From a virus: a stretch of DNA of 41,341 nucleotides. Positions within the stretch are counted from its first letter, which is position 1; every line of letters begins with the position of its first letter. The stretch is taken from the IMG/VR virus record IMGVR_UViG_3300027851_000059, positions 1 through 41,341 of that record; one strand, given 5' to 3'. A program made the translations under genes and the position numbers. The notes under the pieces are model-generated. The model was not told the DNA's origin, searched no databases, and saw only the letters and a program-made list of their open reading frames with translations. Positions 22,852 to 31,832 of this stretch are shown piece after piece.

Positions 22852-23345
22852 TGGGCCTAAATAGCAGCTATAGAACCTACTTTAAGTCTTTGGCCAACAG
22901 CCATGCCGATTTAGGAGCCGGGCAAAGTGATAACCACTTTGCTTTGGTTTCCTTCTTTCAGTTCAACGATGCTATCCGTAGCAAAATAAGTTGGCCATGT
23001 CTCGTTGCGGAACCTGCAGATATGAAAATAGACGGCCCTAATGAGAGCCAGACCATGGACAATTTTACGGGTGCTATTGCCATTTACCAAAAAGTAAGCG
23101 CCCGGAACGATACCCCCGAACAGAAAGATGATAAGGCCGATGAAGCACTTACCATTCTCAAAGAAGTGCTATCCAAAATGAAAGCAGATGCTCAATCGGG
23201 TACAGCTCATTACTTGCTTCGCAAATTTGAAATACGAACCTCAAGCATTCTGAAAATTGAAGAAAACGACTATGTTGGTTACCGTGTTGAGTTCACCTTT
23301 GGCTATAACTACAACTACAAACCCGATCCAAACAAATGGCTATAA
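22851..23345 (+). CDS. Tail terminator/completion-like protein
   Basis: A 164-aa protein whose order and size fit a tail terminator: helical early part, AIAIYQKVSARNDTPEQKDDKADEALTILKEVLSKM (about 75-110) and a beta-rich end (YVGYRVEFTFGYNYNYKPDPNKW). The closing strand with alternating aromatics is seen in terminators that cap tail tubes. It overlaps the serine-tailed gene by 1 nt and the next tail gene by 10 nt. Assignment is from position and shape. Confidence 0.45.
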   Translation: MGLNSSYRTYFKSLANSHADLGAGQSDNHFALVSFFQFNDAIRSKISWPCLVAEPADMKIDGPNESQTMDNFTGAIAIYQKVSARNDTPEQKDDKADEALTILKEVLSKMKADAQSGTAHYLLRKFEIRTSSILKIEENDYVGYRVEFTFGYNYNYKPDPNKWL

Positions 23346-24919
23346 CCATAATTTACGAAACAGCAGCTCAATACTATGCCGGTAGCCCTATGGCATTTCG
23401 CCTACAAACCGATAAGTATGTGCAAACGCCAGGGCAAAAAATAGCAGTTGTTATTGTTATTACTCCAGGCAACGAACCCGGTGTCGGTGATATAATCGAA
23501 ATAGCCTCAAACTGGGGCTTTACGCTTACGTTTACCTTCGTGGCAAGCAATCCATCAACCAATGAGCTTACTGCTTACAGCAGTGGCACGCTAGCTGCTT
23601 ACATTGCACAATTGATAGCCGAGCTTCAGCAAAATTACGTTATCGGTACCTTTTTCGATTTAGCAGATACTAGCCCACTGGGTTACACCTTCGGTTCAAT
23701 CACTTTGTCCAAAAGAGATAGCGGTATCATTAATCTATCGGGCAATACCGGTGGTTTTTCGGTGGTCCATTCCAATGTGGTTATAGATCCTGTTTATCGC
23801 CCAAACTTCTCTTTTATATTGGAGCTGTATGTTGAGCAGCCATACAATAGCGGCAATTACGGTAAAGCTACTTCGCAGCTGGCCAATGCTGTTTTTAACC
23901 CCGTGCCCAATGCCGATAGCCAAGCCGATGTATACATCAATGATGTGCTCTACAGCTTCTTGACTTTCGATTTTCCGCAATTGCCTGCCGATAATATTTT
24001 GGCAAAGCTTTGCACCAACATACAGGTTAGGTGTTGGTTGCGCATTACAGAGGCATACGGCAATCCGGTTACGGTTCAGCCTTGGAGCCAGTCATTGTAC
24101 CGCTTTGGCTTTGGCGTAAAAGGAACTATCAAAGATTCGGAATACAACCAGGCTTACGACCCATCTCCTGCAGCTGGCCCAACGGTAAACAAGTTTATGA
24201 CTCGTTGCCCCGATAAAGAAGTATTGCCCAACCAACCAGAGTGGCTTACCTACCGTAGAGATGATGTAGCGATCAACAACATCCTCATCAAAGTAACCTT
24301 TGCCGATGGTACCTTATACTCTGCCGGCACCGCTCCACAAATAAACAAGAGCACATTAGATGCCGTAAGTGGCGAAAATGATGTAATAATGATTGAAGCG
24401 GGTTATGCTCAGCTTGGCCTTGATGCGCTCCCTAGTTCAAGCCCTGTGGCAAAATGGGAAATCCAATTCCTAGATGCTGCCAACGATACGCTTTACAAGC
24501 CCAAGGTATATTATCTAAAAGACCAGCCTTTTCTATACGTCCGTTACTTTATCTTTCAAAACAGCCTTGGTGGGGTTGATACCCTGCGTTGCACTGGTAC
24601 CTTAACCAAGCTGCACAAGGTAGAGCGCGAAAAATCATACCGTGCCAGGGAATTTACCTTTCAGAACCCACAGCGCTTGGTTATCAGTACCGTTACCGAT
24701 GAGGAGATGATGTACGAACTCAATACTGGCCACATCAAAAAAGCTTATGCAGATTATCTGCAGGAGTTTTTGCGTAGCGAGTATGTGTATGAGTACAAAA
24801 ATGGCGCTTATTACCCGGTGCAAATAGAACCCGGTAGTTGGGAGTTGTTTGAGGAAGGCAAAGGCATGTACAGCATTACTTTTAAGTTTATTACAGCTTA
24901 CGAAGAAACCGTTTACTAA
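23336..24919 (+). CDS. Large tail protein (527 aa)
   Basis: A mostly beta-structured protein starting MAITIIYETAAQYYAGSPMAF. It contains Pro/Gly-turn-rich segments and a helical C-terminal region (EEMMYELNTGHIKKAYADYLQEFLRSEYVYEYKNGAYYPV). The first half (about 10-160) looks like an Ig- or tail-tube-like domain, the middle (250-340) contains a conserved-looking YNQAYDPSPAAGP. Similar proteins occur in the tail clusters of Bacteroidota phages. Candidate roles are distal tail protein or tail tube; I cannot decide. It is coupled to the next gene by TAATG. Confidence 0.5.
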   Translation: MAITIIYETAAQYYAGSPMAFRLQTDKYVQTPGQKIAVVIVITPGNEPGVGDIIEIASNWGFTLTFTFVASNPSTNELTAYSSGTLAAYIAQLIAELQQNYVIGTFFDLADTSPLGYTFGSITLSKRDSGIINLSGNTGGFSVVHSNVVIDPVYRPNFSFILELYVEQPYNSGNYGKATSQLANAVFNPVPNADSQADVYINDVLYSFLTFDFPQLPADNILAKLCTNIQVRCWLRITEAYGNPVTVQPWSQSLYRFGFGVKGTIKDSEYNQAYDPSPAAGPTVNKFMTRCPDKEVLPNQPEWLTYRRDDVAINNILIKVTFADGTLYSAGTAPQINKSTLDAVSGENDVIMIEAGYAQLGLDALPSSSPVAKWEIQFLDAANDTLYKPKVYYLKDQPFLYVRYFIFQNSLGGVDTLRCTGTLTKLHKVEREKSYRAREFTFQNPQRLVISTVTDEEMMYELNTGHIKKAYADYLQEFLRSEYVYEYKNGAYYPVQIEPGSWELFEEGKGMYSITFKFITAYEETVY

Positions 24920-26883
24920 TGGATAATGGCATCAAACTAACGGTAGGTGGCCAAGTGGTCGAAGTGTTGATAGATACCATCGACATGGATTACCAGATTA
25001 CCAATATCGAAACCATGGGGACCGTGGATAGCAATAAAAGCTTTCCTATATCGGCACCATATACCCAAGCCAACCATTTGGCTTTTGAGCATCTGAATGT
25101 ATTGGCACTCGAAAACCGATTGCCATACAAAAAGATACCGTGCACCCTGGAAGACAATGGCACCCCATTGCTAAAAAATGGTGTTTGCCGCATCAAGAAA
25201 ACAGGTAGGCAATATGAATTAGAGATTGGTGGCGGCAACTATGATATGGTAGATGCCATTAAAGATTTGAAGCTGCAAGATTTGGATTGGGCGGAGTATG
25301 ATCACTTTTGGACACTGGCAAACGTTCATGCCAGCCGTAACAATACCGAAGGCTATATTTACTTGGCCAACAATTACTTTACCGACTTGGCCACAGCGCC
25401 TATTGATAACATCGATAGGGTAATACGGGTCGATTATATCTACCCTTGCGTTTTTTTGCATAGCATCCTTACCAAAATGGGTGAGTATACCGGTGTTGCA
25501 TTTCAAGGCGACTTGCTCCAAACCCAAAACTTCAAAGATTTGGTTCTTCCGTTTGTTAGAAGGGATTATGTGAGAAATACGGATGGTAGAAAATACTTGG
25601 CAGCTTTTAAATTTAATAATGATATAGCACCAAACTCAACAATAGTTTATGTTTACCAAAACTTACAAGTAACTACCCCTGGTACTTATTTTAATCTGGG
25701 AAGTGCTGGCGTATTTCAAAATTTTTTTTGGTTTGCGGACGATGTAACGGTCACTTTTAAATTTACTTTATTTGTCGAGGCATCATTTAATGGTACTATT
25801 AAAATTAGATATACTTACTTTGATGGCTTTAACCAACAAACTGGAGAACAACTATCCTATGTCAACTTTATTAGTGGAACGATAGTAAAATACATAACGC
25901 TAACTTCCCGAAGAGGAATTAGTCAAGTTGCGCTTATCGCGTTTGAATTTGGTGTAGCTATACCGGGTTCGGGCAATAGAATAACAGCTGACTCAACTAT
26001 AGAGATTGTAGCATGTACAATAAACAAAGCTGGCAATATATCATTTTTGCCAAATGCTGGACCCAACTTCGTTACCTTATCAAGCGCATTGCCCGATATG
26101 AAATGTGGCGATTTACTCAAGGCGCTGGCCAATATGTTCGGATTGCTCTTTCAGTACGATGAAGCCAGCAACACCATGAAAGTGGAGCAAATAGCCAAGC
26201 TATATGCCAATAAACCCAAAGCAGATGATTGGACAGAGCTCATTGACCCCACAACCGCGGTAGTGGAATACGAGCTGGGCAATTACGGCCAAAACAACAG
26301 AATGGTTCTTTCCAATCCCGATGGCATCGATACGCTCCAGGGCAGTTATAACTTTACCATCGACAATGAGCACTTGGCACCTGAAAAAGAAGTGTTTAAG
26401 TTGCCGTTCCAATGGACCGATAATGTTCAATTGCTGGAAGACTTAACCGTAGCGCATATACCCATTATCGCAGCCGAAGAAGACCCAGACGTTTCAGGCC
26501 AATACCTGTATAAGCTCTCTGGCGATAGTAAGCCGCGCATACTATCGGTGATCAGGGAAGATGTAAGCGCAAACAATTTGGCTTACTATGATGGCGTAAG
26601 TACCCTCAATAGCAGCATAGCGCCACTAGGTTACTACTACCGTGCCGATGGCACCAATAACCTTGACCTCAATACCTTAATCACTGCCAACCAATTGGAG
26701 CAAATAACCATGCTCAAAAAAAGCAGAAAGGTAACCTTAGAGGTAGCGCTTACCGCTAACCACATCAATAGCCTTGATTTTTTTGTGCCTGTATATATTC
26801 GCACCTGGGCAAAATACTTCTATAAGAATCGAATCAGCCGCAAAACCAAGGGCATGAGCAAAGTAGTGTTGGTAGAGCTGTAG
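24919..26883 (+). CDS. Tail tip/baseplate protein with an AT-rich insert (654 aa)
   Basis: The first 130 residues (VDSNKSFPISAPYTQANHLAFEHLN, then ENRLPYKKIPCTLEDNGTPLLKNG) resemble baseplate-type beta domains of Bacteroidota phages. Residues about 215-385, encoded by 25555-26075, are different: strongly AT-rich, aromatic, beta-sandwich-like (YFNLGSAGVFQNFFWFADDV, GTIKIRYTYFDGF), while flanking sequence returns to normal composition. I read this as a swapped domain, likely in host recognition. The last third is Asn/Leu/Asp-rich. The late promoter for the tape measure follows. Confidence 0.55.
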   Translation: MDNGIKLTVGGQVVEVLIDTIDMDYQITNIETMGTVDSNKSFPISAPYTQANHLAFEHLNVLALENRLPYKKIPCTLEDNGTPLLKNGVCRIKKTGRQYELEIGGGNYDMVDAIKDLKLQDLDWAEYDHFWTLANVHASRNNTEGYIYLANNYFTDLATAPIDNIDRVIRVDYIYPCVFLHSILTKMGEYTGVAFQGDLLQTQNFKDLVLPFVRRDYVRNTDGRKYLAAFKFNNDIAPNSTIVYVYQNLQVTTPGTYFNLGSAGVFQNFFWFADDVTVTFKFTLFVEASFNGTIKIRYTYFDGFNQQTGEQLSYVNFISGTIVKYITLTSRRGISQVALIAFEFGVAIPGSGNRITADSTIEIVACTINKAGNISFLPNAGPNFVTLSSALPDMKCGDLLKALANMFGLLFQYDEASNTMKVEQIAKLYANKPKADDWTELIDPTTAVVEYELGNYGQNNRMVLSNPDGIDTLQGSYNFTIDNEHLAPEKEVFKLPFQWTDNVQLLEDLTVAHIPIIAAEEDPDVSGQYLYKLSGDSKPRILSVIREDVSANNLAYYDGVSTLNSSIAPLGYYYRADGTNNLDLNTLITANQLEQITMLKKSRKVTLEVALTANHINSLDFFVPVYIRTWAKYFYKNRISRKTKGMSKVVLVEL

Positions 26884-26919
26884 TGTCCTTTAGTTGACCA
26901 TATAGCCATGCTACTTTAG
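26884..26919 (+). promoter_or_regulatory. Late promoter copy 5 (tape measure genes)
   Basis: TGTCCTTTAG at 26884 and TACTTTAG at 26912-26919, then TAGT and the ATG at 26924. Spacing is identical to the other copies. Confidence 0.7.
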
Positions 26920-26923
26920 TAGT

Positions 26924-27331
26924 ATGGAATTCAATTTAAACGAGGACATTGCCGCCGAAATTGAAAGGTTAAACCTAAGCGTAAAGTCTTGGACGGCTAA
27001 AACATTGAGCCTTGTAAGGGGCGATGTTATCCATTTGGGCGTAGTATCTAGTGGTGAGCTGCTGGAGTCGTTGCAGTACCGAATCCGTAAAAAACAAGGC
27101 CTGCCCGACAAAATAAGCCTGCAACTTAAAAGGTACGGTATCTTCCAAATTTATGGCGTAGGCCGTGGCGTTAAAGCAGCTACGGCATCTCTAAGCAGTC
27201 GTAAAAAGCGCGATTGGTACAATGTAGTGCTCGAAAAGCAACTACCAACCCTCGAAGAAGAATTGATGAACAGCGTTGCCGATATCGCCATCCGAAACCT
27301 ACCGGTTAGCATTAACAACTCAAACAACTAA
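26924..27331 (+). CDS. Protein before tape measure (135 aa)
   Basis: It starts MEFNLNEDIAAEIERL at a late promoter and ends 2 nt before the tape measure ATG. The sequence is helical with a basic middle (RIRKKQGLPDKISLQLKRYGIFQIYGVGRG) and resembles small phage proteins of minor-tail or HK97-gp10-like shape. Its position suggests a tail assembly chaperone or a tail completion factor, but no slippery frameshift site was seen. The family is not certain. Confidence 0.5.
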   Translation: MEFNLNEDIAAEIERLNLSVKSWTAKTLSLVRGDVIHLGVVSSGELLESLQYRIRKKQGLPDKISLQLKRYGIFQIYGVGRGVKAATASLSSRKKRDWYNVVLEKQLPTLEEELMNSVADIAIRNLPVSINNSNN

Positions 27332-27333
27332 TC

Positions 27334-30300
27334 ATGGCCGATAAAACCAAAGATATTGCCCTCAATATCTATCTCAACCCATCCGATGCAACCAAAGGCA
27401 TTACCAAGCTTCGCAAAGAGTTCAATCAGCTGCAGAAAGATATCGAGAAGCTCACGCCCGGTACGGAAGAGTATATAGCCGCTACCAAGCGATTGGGAGA
27501 GTTGGACAAAACCTTTGAGAACCAAAGTAAAACCATCCGTGGCCTGCGCTCTGAAGCTACTAAGCTTCGGAACGTAATAAACAATGGATTGATACCGGGT
27601 ACCAAAGAGTACAATGCAGCCGTAAAGCAATTGCAAGGGCTTAACAGCCAAATACAAGCCCATACCAACAAAATAAATAATGTAGGTGGCGCATGGGACA
27701 CAGTAAAAAAAGGCATGCTAGGCGTTATACCCAGCATAGTTGCCTTTGCTGGTGTCGATGCGCTTTTTAGTGGTGCGAGTAACATGCTCAAGCATAATGC
27801 CGATTTAAGCGACAGTTTTGGCGATGTGCGCAAAACTACCGGCATGACCAACGATGAGGTAAACGACCTGAACAATAGCTTCAAAAACTTCAATACCCGA
27901 ACCCCACGAAAGGAGTTGCTCGATTTGAGCATTGTTGCAGGTAAATTGGGCATTAAAGGGGTGGCCGATGTAAGTAAGTTTGTAAAAGCTGCCGATATGA
28001 TCAACGTTGCCTTGGGCGAAGACTTGGGCGACATTGATACCGTAGTGCGTAACCTTGGGGCACTCAATAACCTGTTCAACCTAGATAAGCTTTACGGTAC
28101 CGCCGATGCTATGCTCAAGGTTGGCAGTGCCATCAATAGCGTGGGTGCTGCCGGCACAGCGCGCGAAAGTGCCTTGGTTGATTTCAGTAGCCGGGTGGGT
28201 GGAGCGGCCAACTCAGTTGGATTGCTTATTGACCAGGTAATAGGTTATGGCGCCATACTCGATGAAGCTATGGTTAGCAGCGAAACCAGTAGCACGGCCA
28301 TATCGCAGTTTTGGGTAAAAATGGGCCAAGATGCCGAAAAGTTTGCAGGCATAGCAGGTATGGAGGTCGATGCTTTCCGTAAACTGATGGCCGAAGATTT
28401 TAACGAAGCATTTATTAAAGTACTCGAAGGCCTTAAATCAACGGGCGGTGGTATTGAAGAATTGGCTAGCAGCATGGCCGGTGCCGGTGTGGATAGCAGC
28501 CGCATGATACAAAGCTTGCAAGCCTTAGCCAATAATACTGATAAGCTCAGGGAAAAACAGAAGCTCAGCGCCGAAGAGTTCAAGAAAGGCTCAAGCTTAA
28601 TGGATGAGTTTGCCGTAAAAAATGACAATCTAGCGGCCAAGCTTGAGCGATTGAATAAATGGTTTACTGGCAACTTCGTGAGCGGTGGCATAATGAAAGC
28701 TTTTGAAACCTTGGTTGACCTTGCCGATAAATATGTGCAAGTTCCACTAAGCCAAACTTTGGAGAAAGAACGAATAGGCCTTAACTCGCTAGTATCTATG
28801 CTCATTGAGCACAACGATAACCAAAAGCGGCGAAATGAAATTATTGCACAAATACAAAGCCGTTACCCTGACTTCCTCAAAAATATGGATGTCGAAAAAG
28901 TAACTACCGAACAGCTGAGCACAGCACTTGCAGCCTATAATGCTCAAATGCTGAAAAAGATTACTCTCCAAGCCTACGAAGAAAAGCTGGCAGATGCAGT
29001 AAAGCGTAAAATTGACCTTGAGGACAAAAGAGACAAAGTAGAGGAAGAAGCAAACAACAAAGCTTTTGAGGCGGGTAAATTATTAAATGTACAACTGAGC
29101 GAAACCATGAGCTTGGAGGAGAAGTATCAATTGCTTCGCGAAAAGCGTAACAAAATGATTGCTGCGGCCGGAGACAAAGGGGAGGCTAGGAGACTTGCGG
29201 AAATAGATAAGATGCTTAATTCTATCGGAAGCACACTTAATGATGTTGTTTTAACTAACCTTGGCGATTTTGCTAATTTAATTGCCAAAGAAGAAGCCGA
29301 CATCCAGAAATTAATGGATAAAATCAATGGTGCTCAGTTAGATGCCGGCACAAATGCGCCTAATGCGCCTGCAGGCAGTCCAACAGCAATTGGACCAGTA
29401 GAGCTTAGCGATGAACAGAAAAAAGCAATCCAAGAACGCATTGATGCAAATAGAAAGATGCTTCAAGAATTGGAAGAACTCAATATCTCCATGATTGAAG
29501 ATGATTACGAGCGCGAACTAACCCAATTACACCAGAAACAAGTATTGCGTAAACAGGATGTAATTGATAGTAAGGCAGATGCCGAAACGAAAAAAGCGAT
29601 GCTACTGGCCATTGAGCAAGAATTTATGCTTAATGCAAACGACCTGCGTAATAGATACTATGAAATTCAAAAGAAAGAAGGTGAAACTGACCTAATTGAA
29701 AGGGAAAAGCAACTCAAAGATGAGCAGGATATACAGTACCGAAACGAAGTAGCAGGCTTACAAATGCGAATGGCCTTGAGCAAAGAAGGCACCAAGGAAA
29801 GGCTTGAGGCCGAAAAGGAATTGCTGCTGCTGCAGATGCGCTGGGAGATAAACCAGATGAAGCTTACCGAAAAAGAAAAAGAGCTTCTTAAGGCCGAAAC
29901 CCTACAGAAGATTGCTGAATTAGAGGAAATCTACCGGAAGCAGCAAGTTCAGGAAGAGGAAAAAAACGCTGAGGAAGCCAATCAGGTAAGAGAAGAGCGG
30001 CTTCAACTTGCATTTGATAGTATGCAAACCATGCTGCAAGCCATGCAGGATATCTTTACATTGGTTTATGACATTAGAAAGCAAGAAATTGAGGACGAAC
30101 GTGCAGCACTGGAAGAAAAGTTCAATTTACAGGAGCAATACAAAGCTGATGAGAAAGCCAGAAACCAAGAGGCGTATGAAGATGACCGAATAAGCAAGCA
30201 AGAGCTTGACCAATACAACCGCGATATTGATATTCGGTATACCAATGACCGCCAAAAACAGGAAGAGGAGCTAGATAGGAAAGCCGCCAAGATTGAAAAG

Positions 30301-30900
30301 GAAGCGGCGAAGCGCAAAAAAGCCCTTGCCATAGTACAAGCTATTATAGCAGGTGCCCAAGCGGCCATGCAAGGTATTGCACAATTTGGTCCACCGCCAA
30401 GCCCTGCCGGTATTGCTGCATTGGCAGCTGCAGCCGTAACTACTGCTGTGCAGATTGCCGTTATTTCCAAAACCAAATTTGCCAAAGGTGGCTCTACTAT
30501 GCCCATGAACACCTTTGCAGGTGGTGGCCCTGTGAGCAATACCAAAATAGGCATGATTGGAGAAGAAGGACCAGAGTGGGTAGCGCCTAACTGGATGCTG
30601 CGCAACCCCGAGACCGCCAACATTATTGGTATGCTCGAAGATATGCGCATCAATAGGCAGTATTATGCCACCGGTGGCGCCACGGCCAGTAAAACCCAAA
30701 CTTCAATGCCTAGCTTCTCTGCTCCAACCATAGCTGCTGCAACCGCTGACCCCGAAATGAAGATGCTGCTAAACAAGTTGCTGGCCAAGCTAGATGAACC
30801 TTTAAAAGCCAATGCCATTATAGGCAACCGCCAAATTGAAGAGCTGGAGCAAGCCAGTAAGCGATTGGGCGATAGCAAACAAAAAGGCCGTACCGATTAA
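27334..30900 (+). CDS. Tail tape measure protein (TP901-like)
   Basis: The longest gene, 1188 aa, of the type that sets tail length. The N-terminal part has coiled-coil heptads (about 20-115). A hydrophobic stretch GMLGVIPSIVAFAGVDALFSG (about 128-148) and a TP901-like core with ISQFWVKMGQDAEKF and GIEELASSMAGAGVDSSRMIQ (about 320-395) follow. Long charged coiled coils occupy about 525-680 and 770-1005. A membrane-active segment (AIVQAIIAGAQAAMQGIAQF, about 1005-1050) and GEEGPEWVAP near 1080 close the protein, typical of siphovirus tape measures. Confidence 0.88.
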   Translation: MADKTKDIALNIYLNPSDATKGITKLRKEFNQLQKDIEKLTPGTEEYIAATKRLGELDKTFENQSKTIRGLRSEATKLRNVINNGLIPGTKEYNAAVKQLQGLNSQIQAHTNKINNVGGAWDTVKKGMLGVIPSIVAFAGVDALFSGASNMLKHNADLSDSFGDVRKTTGMTNDEVNDLNNSFKNFNTRTPRKELLDLSIVAGKLGIKGVADVSKFVKAADMINVALGEDLGDIDTVVRNLGALNNLFNLDKLYGTADAMLKVGSAINSVGAAGTARESALVDFSSRVGGAANSVGLLIDQVIGYGAILDEAMVSSETSSTAISQFWVKMGQDAEKFAGIAGMEVDAFRKLMAEDFNEAFIKVLEGLKSTGGGIEELASSMAGAGVDSSRMIQSLQALANNTDKLREKQKLSAEEFKKGSSLMDEFAVKNDNLAAKLERLNKWFTGNFVSGGIMKAFETLVDLADKYVQVPLSQTLEKERIGLNSLVSMLIEHNDNQKRRNEIIAQIQSRYPDFLKNMDVEKVTTEQLSTALAAYNAQMLKKITLQAYEEKLADAVKRKIDLEDKRDKVEEEANNKAFEAGKLLNVQLSETMSLEEKYQLLREKRNKMIAAAGDKGEARRLAEIDKMLNSIGSTLNDVVLTNLGDFANLIAKEEADIQKLMDKINGAQLDAGTNAPNAPAGSPTAIGPVELSDEQKKAIQERIDANRKMLQELEELNISMIEDDYERELTQLHQKQVLRKQDVIDSKADAETKKAMLLAIEQEFMLNANDLRNRYYEIQKKEGETDLIEREKQLKDEQDIQYRNEVAGLQMRMALSKEGTKERLEAEKELLLLQMRWEINQMKLTEKEKELLKAETLQKIAELEEIYRKQQVQEEEKNAEEANQVREERLQLAFDSMQTMLQAMQDIFTLVYDIRKQEIEDERAALEEKFNLQEQYKADEKARNQEAYEDDRISKQELDQYNRDIDIRYTNDRQKQEEELDRKAAKIEKEAAKRKKALAIVQAIIAGAQAAMQGIAQFGPPPSPAGIAALAAAAVTTAVQIAVISKTKFAKGGSTMPMNTFAGGGPVSNTKIGMIGEEGPEWVAPNWMLRNPETANIIGMLEDMRINRQYYATGGATASKTQTSMPSFSAPTIAAATADPEMKMLLNKLLAKLDEPLKANAIIGNRQIEELEQASKRLGDSKQKGRTD

Positions 30901-30949
30901 TGTTGCAACTGTGTAAATGTTTTGCCATATTGCATAAAAATTATACGAC

Positions 30950-31591
30950 ATGAAAGTATTGATTACATTTATGATTCTGTTTGCCGCAATTTCGGCAAAT
31001 GCACAATGCACTTTTCCTAAACAATACAATGGTATAAAGGTTGCTACTGTTGCTTGTTTGTATGGTAAGCCCTGTGTTTTGCTCAGAGGTTATGGATACG
31101 TAGACATAAGCGATAGTGCAGGTACTAATAAAGTGCTTAGCTATGAAAAAATAGGCGATGTAAAATATGCCAAATTAGCCTGTGGTAGTTTTATTCCAGT
31201 TGCAGAAGGTGGTAACTTGATTAGCAGATCAGTAAGTGCCGAAAATAGCAAACTTGGCAGGGGTCTTTCTACCAGCGGTAGGTGGTTTACCTCTGGGGCT
31301 TTTTTTATGTTTAGCGGTGGTATGGCAGCTATCATTTCAACTATACGCAGCGAGAACCAAATCAAATATGACCTTACAGACCCTAATAATCCAATAACTA
31401 TTCCTCCAAATACAAGCCCATCATTAAGAAGATTCAAGACTTATTTCCCAATTGCTTTAACCACTTTTGGGAGCGGCTTGATGATAGTTGGGGGAATAAA
31501 AATGATTAATGTTGGTAAAAAAGCCCCCTTAAGTTCAAAGCTTCAACTACATTATTACGGCACTTCTGCGAGTTTGCGCCTACGCTTTTAA
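30950..31591 (+). CDS. Exported membrane protein, probable accessory (213 aa)
   Basis: A signal peptide (residues 1-18, MKVLITFMILFAAISANA) precedes QC, typical of Bacteroidota exported proteins. Two membrane segments lie at about 110-131 and 165-186. A final SASLRLRF may be a beta-strand. The gene is more AT-rich than the tape measure gene before it and is followed by a strong terminator, so it is a separate unit at the end of the tail operon. It could be a lysogenic-conversion or superinfection-exclusion protein; function unknown. Confidence 0.5.
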   Translation: MKVLITFMILFAAISANAQCTFPKQYNGIKVATVACLYGKPCVLLRGYGYVDISDSAGTNKVLSYEKIGDVKYAKLACGSFIPVAEGGNLISRSVSAENSKLGRGLSTSGRWFTSGAFFMFSGGMAAIISTIRSENQIKYDLTDPNNPITIPPNTSPSLRRFKTYFPIALTTFGSGLMIVGGIKMINVGKKAPLSSKLQLHYYGTSASLRLRF

Positions 31592-31624
31592 GCGGTTGAC
31601 ACATTCATACTTTTAAAATAAATT

Positions 31625-31658
31625 GCCCCTATACTTGCAAAAGTGGTAGGGGCTTTTT
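31625..31658 (+). terminator. Strong intrinsic terminator after the late region
   Basis: GCCCCTA (31625-31631) pairs with TAGGGGC (31647-31653) around a 15-nt loop, followed by five T. Confidence 0.88.
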
Positions 31659-31665
31659 ACTTTTA

Positions 31666-31807
31666 CCCCCGACACAGATTACCTAGTACCTATATAACGC
31701 GGTTTAGTCACTGAGATTTATTAAGAACCGCCCCCACGAGCCCTAAGAAGGGTATAGTCTCTTAGCGTTATGCGCTAGGTGTTCTGTGTCAGCGTGGGGG
31801 CCTTTTT
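31666..31807 (+). promoter_or_regulatory. Structured leader with alternative folds
   Basis: GACACAG (31671-31677) pairs with CTGTGTC (31784-31790), ACCTAG (31681-31686) with CTAGGT (31775-31780) and ATAACGC (31694-31700) with GCGTTAT (31765-31771), a nested long stem; CCCT/AGGG forms an AAGA tetraloop hairpin (31741-31752). A second possibility pairs CCCCCACG (31731-31738) with CGTGGGGG (31793-31800), immediately followed by CCTTTTT, an intrinsic terminator. The two overlap in geometry, so a switch-like attenuator for gene 31833 is possible. Not a riboswitch class I recognise. Confidence 0.45.
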
Positions 31808-31832
31808 ATTTAATCAACCCAAAACCGTGACT

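Noticed and set aside
27300-27340. Tail assembly chaperone frameshift before tape measure
   Set aside because: No slippery heptamer and no alternate-frame extension at the end of gene 26924.
27426-28079. Long minus-strand frames inside tape measure, terminase and other genes
   Set aside because: They are antisense shadows of well-supported genes, with compositions that reflect the reverse complement.
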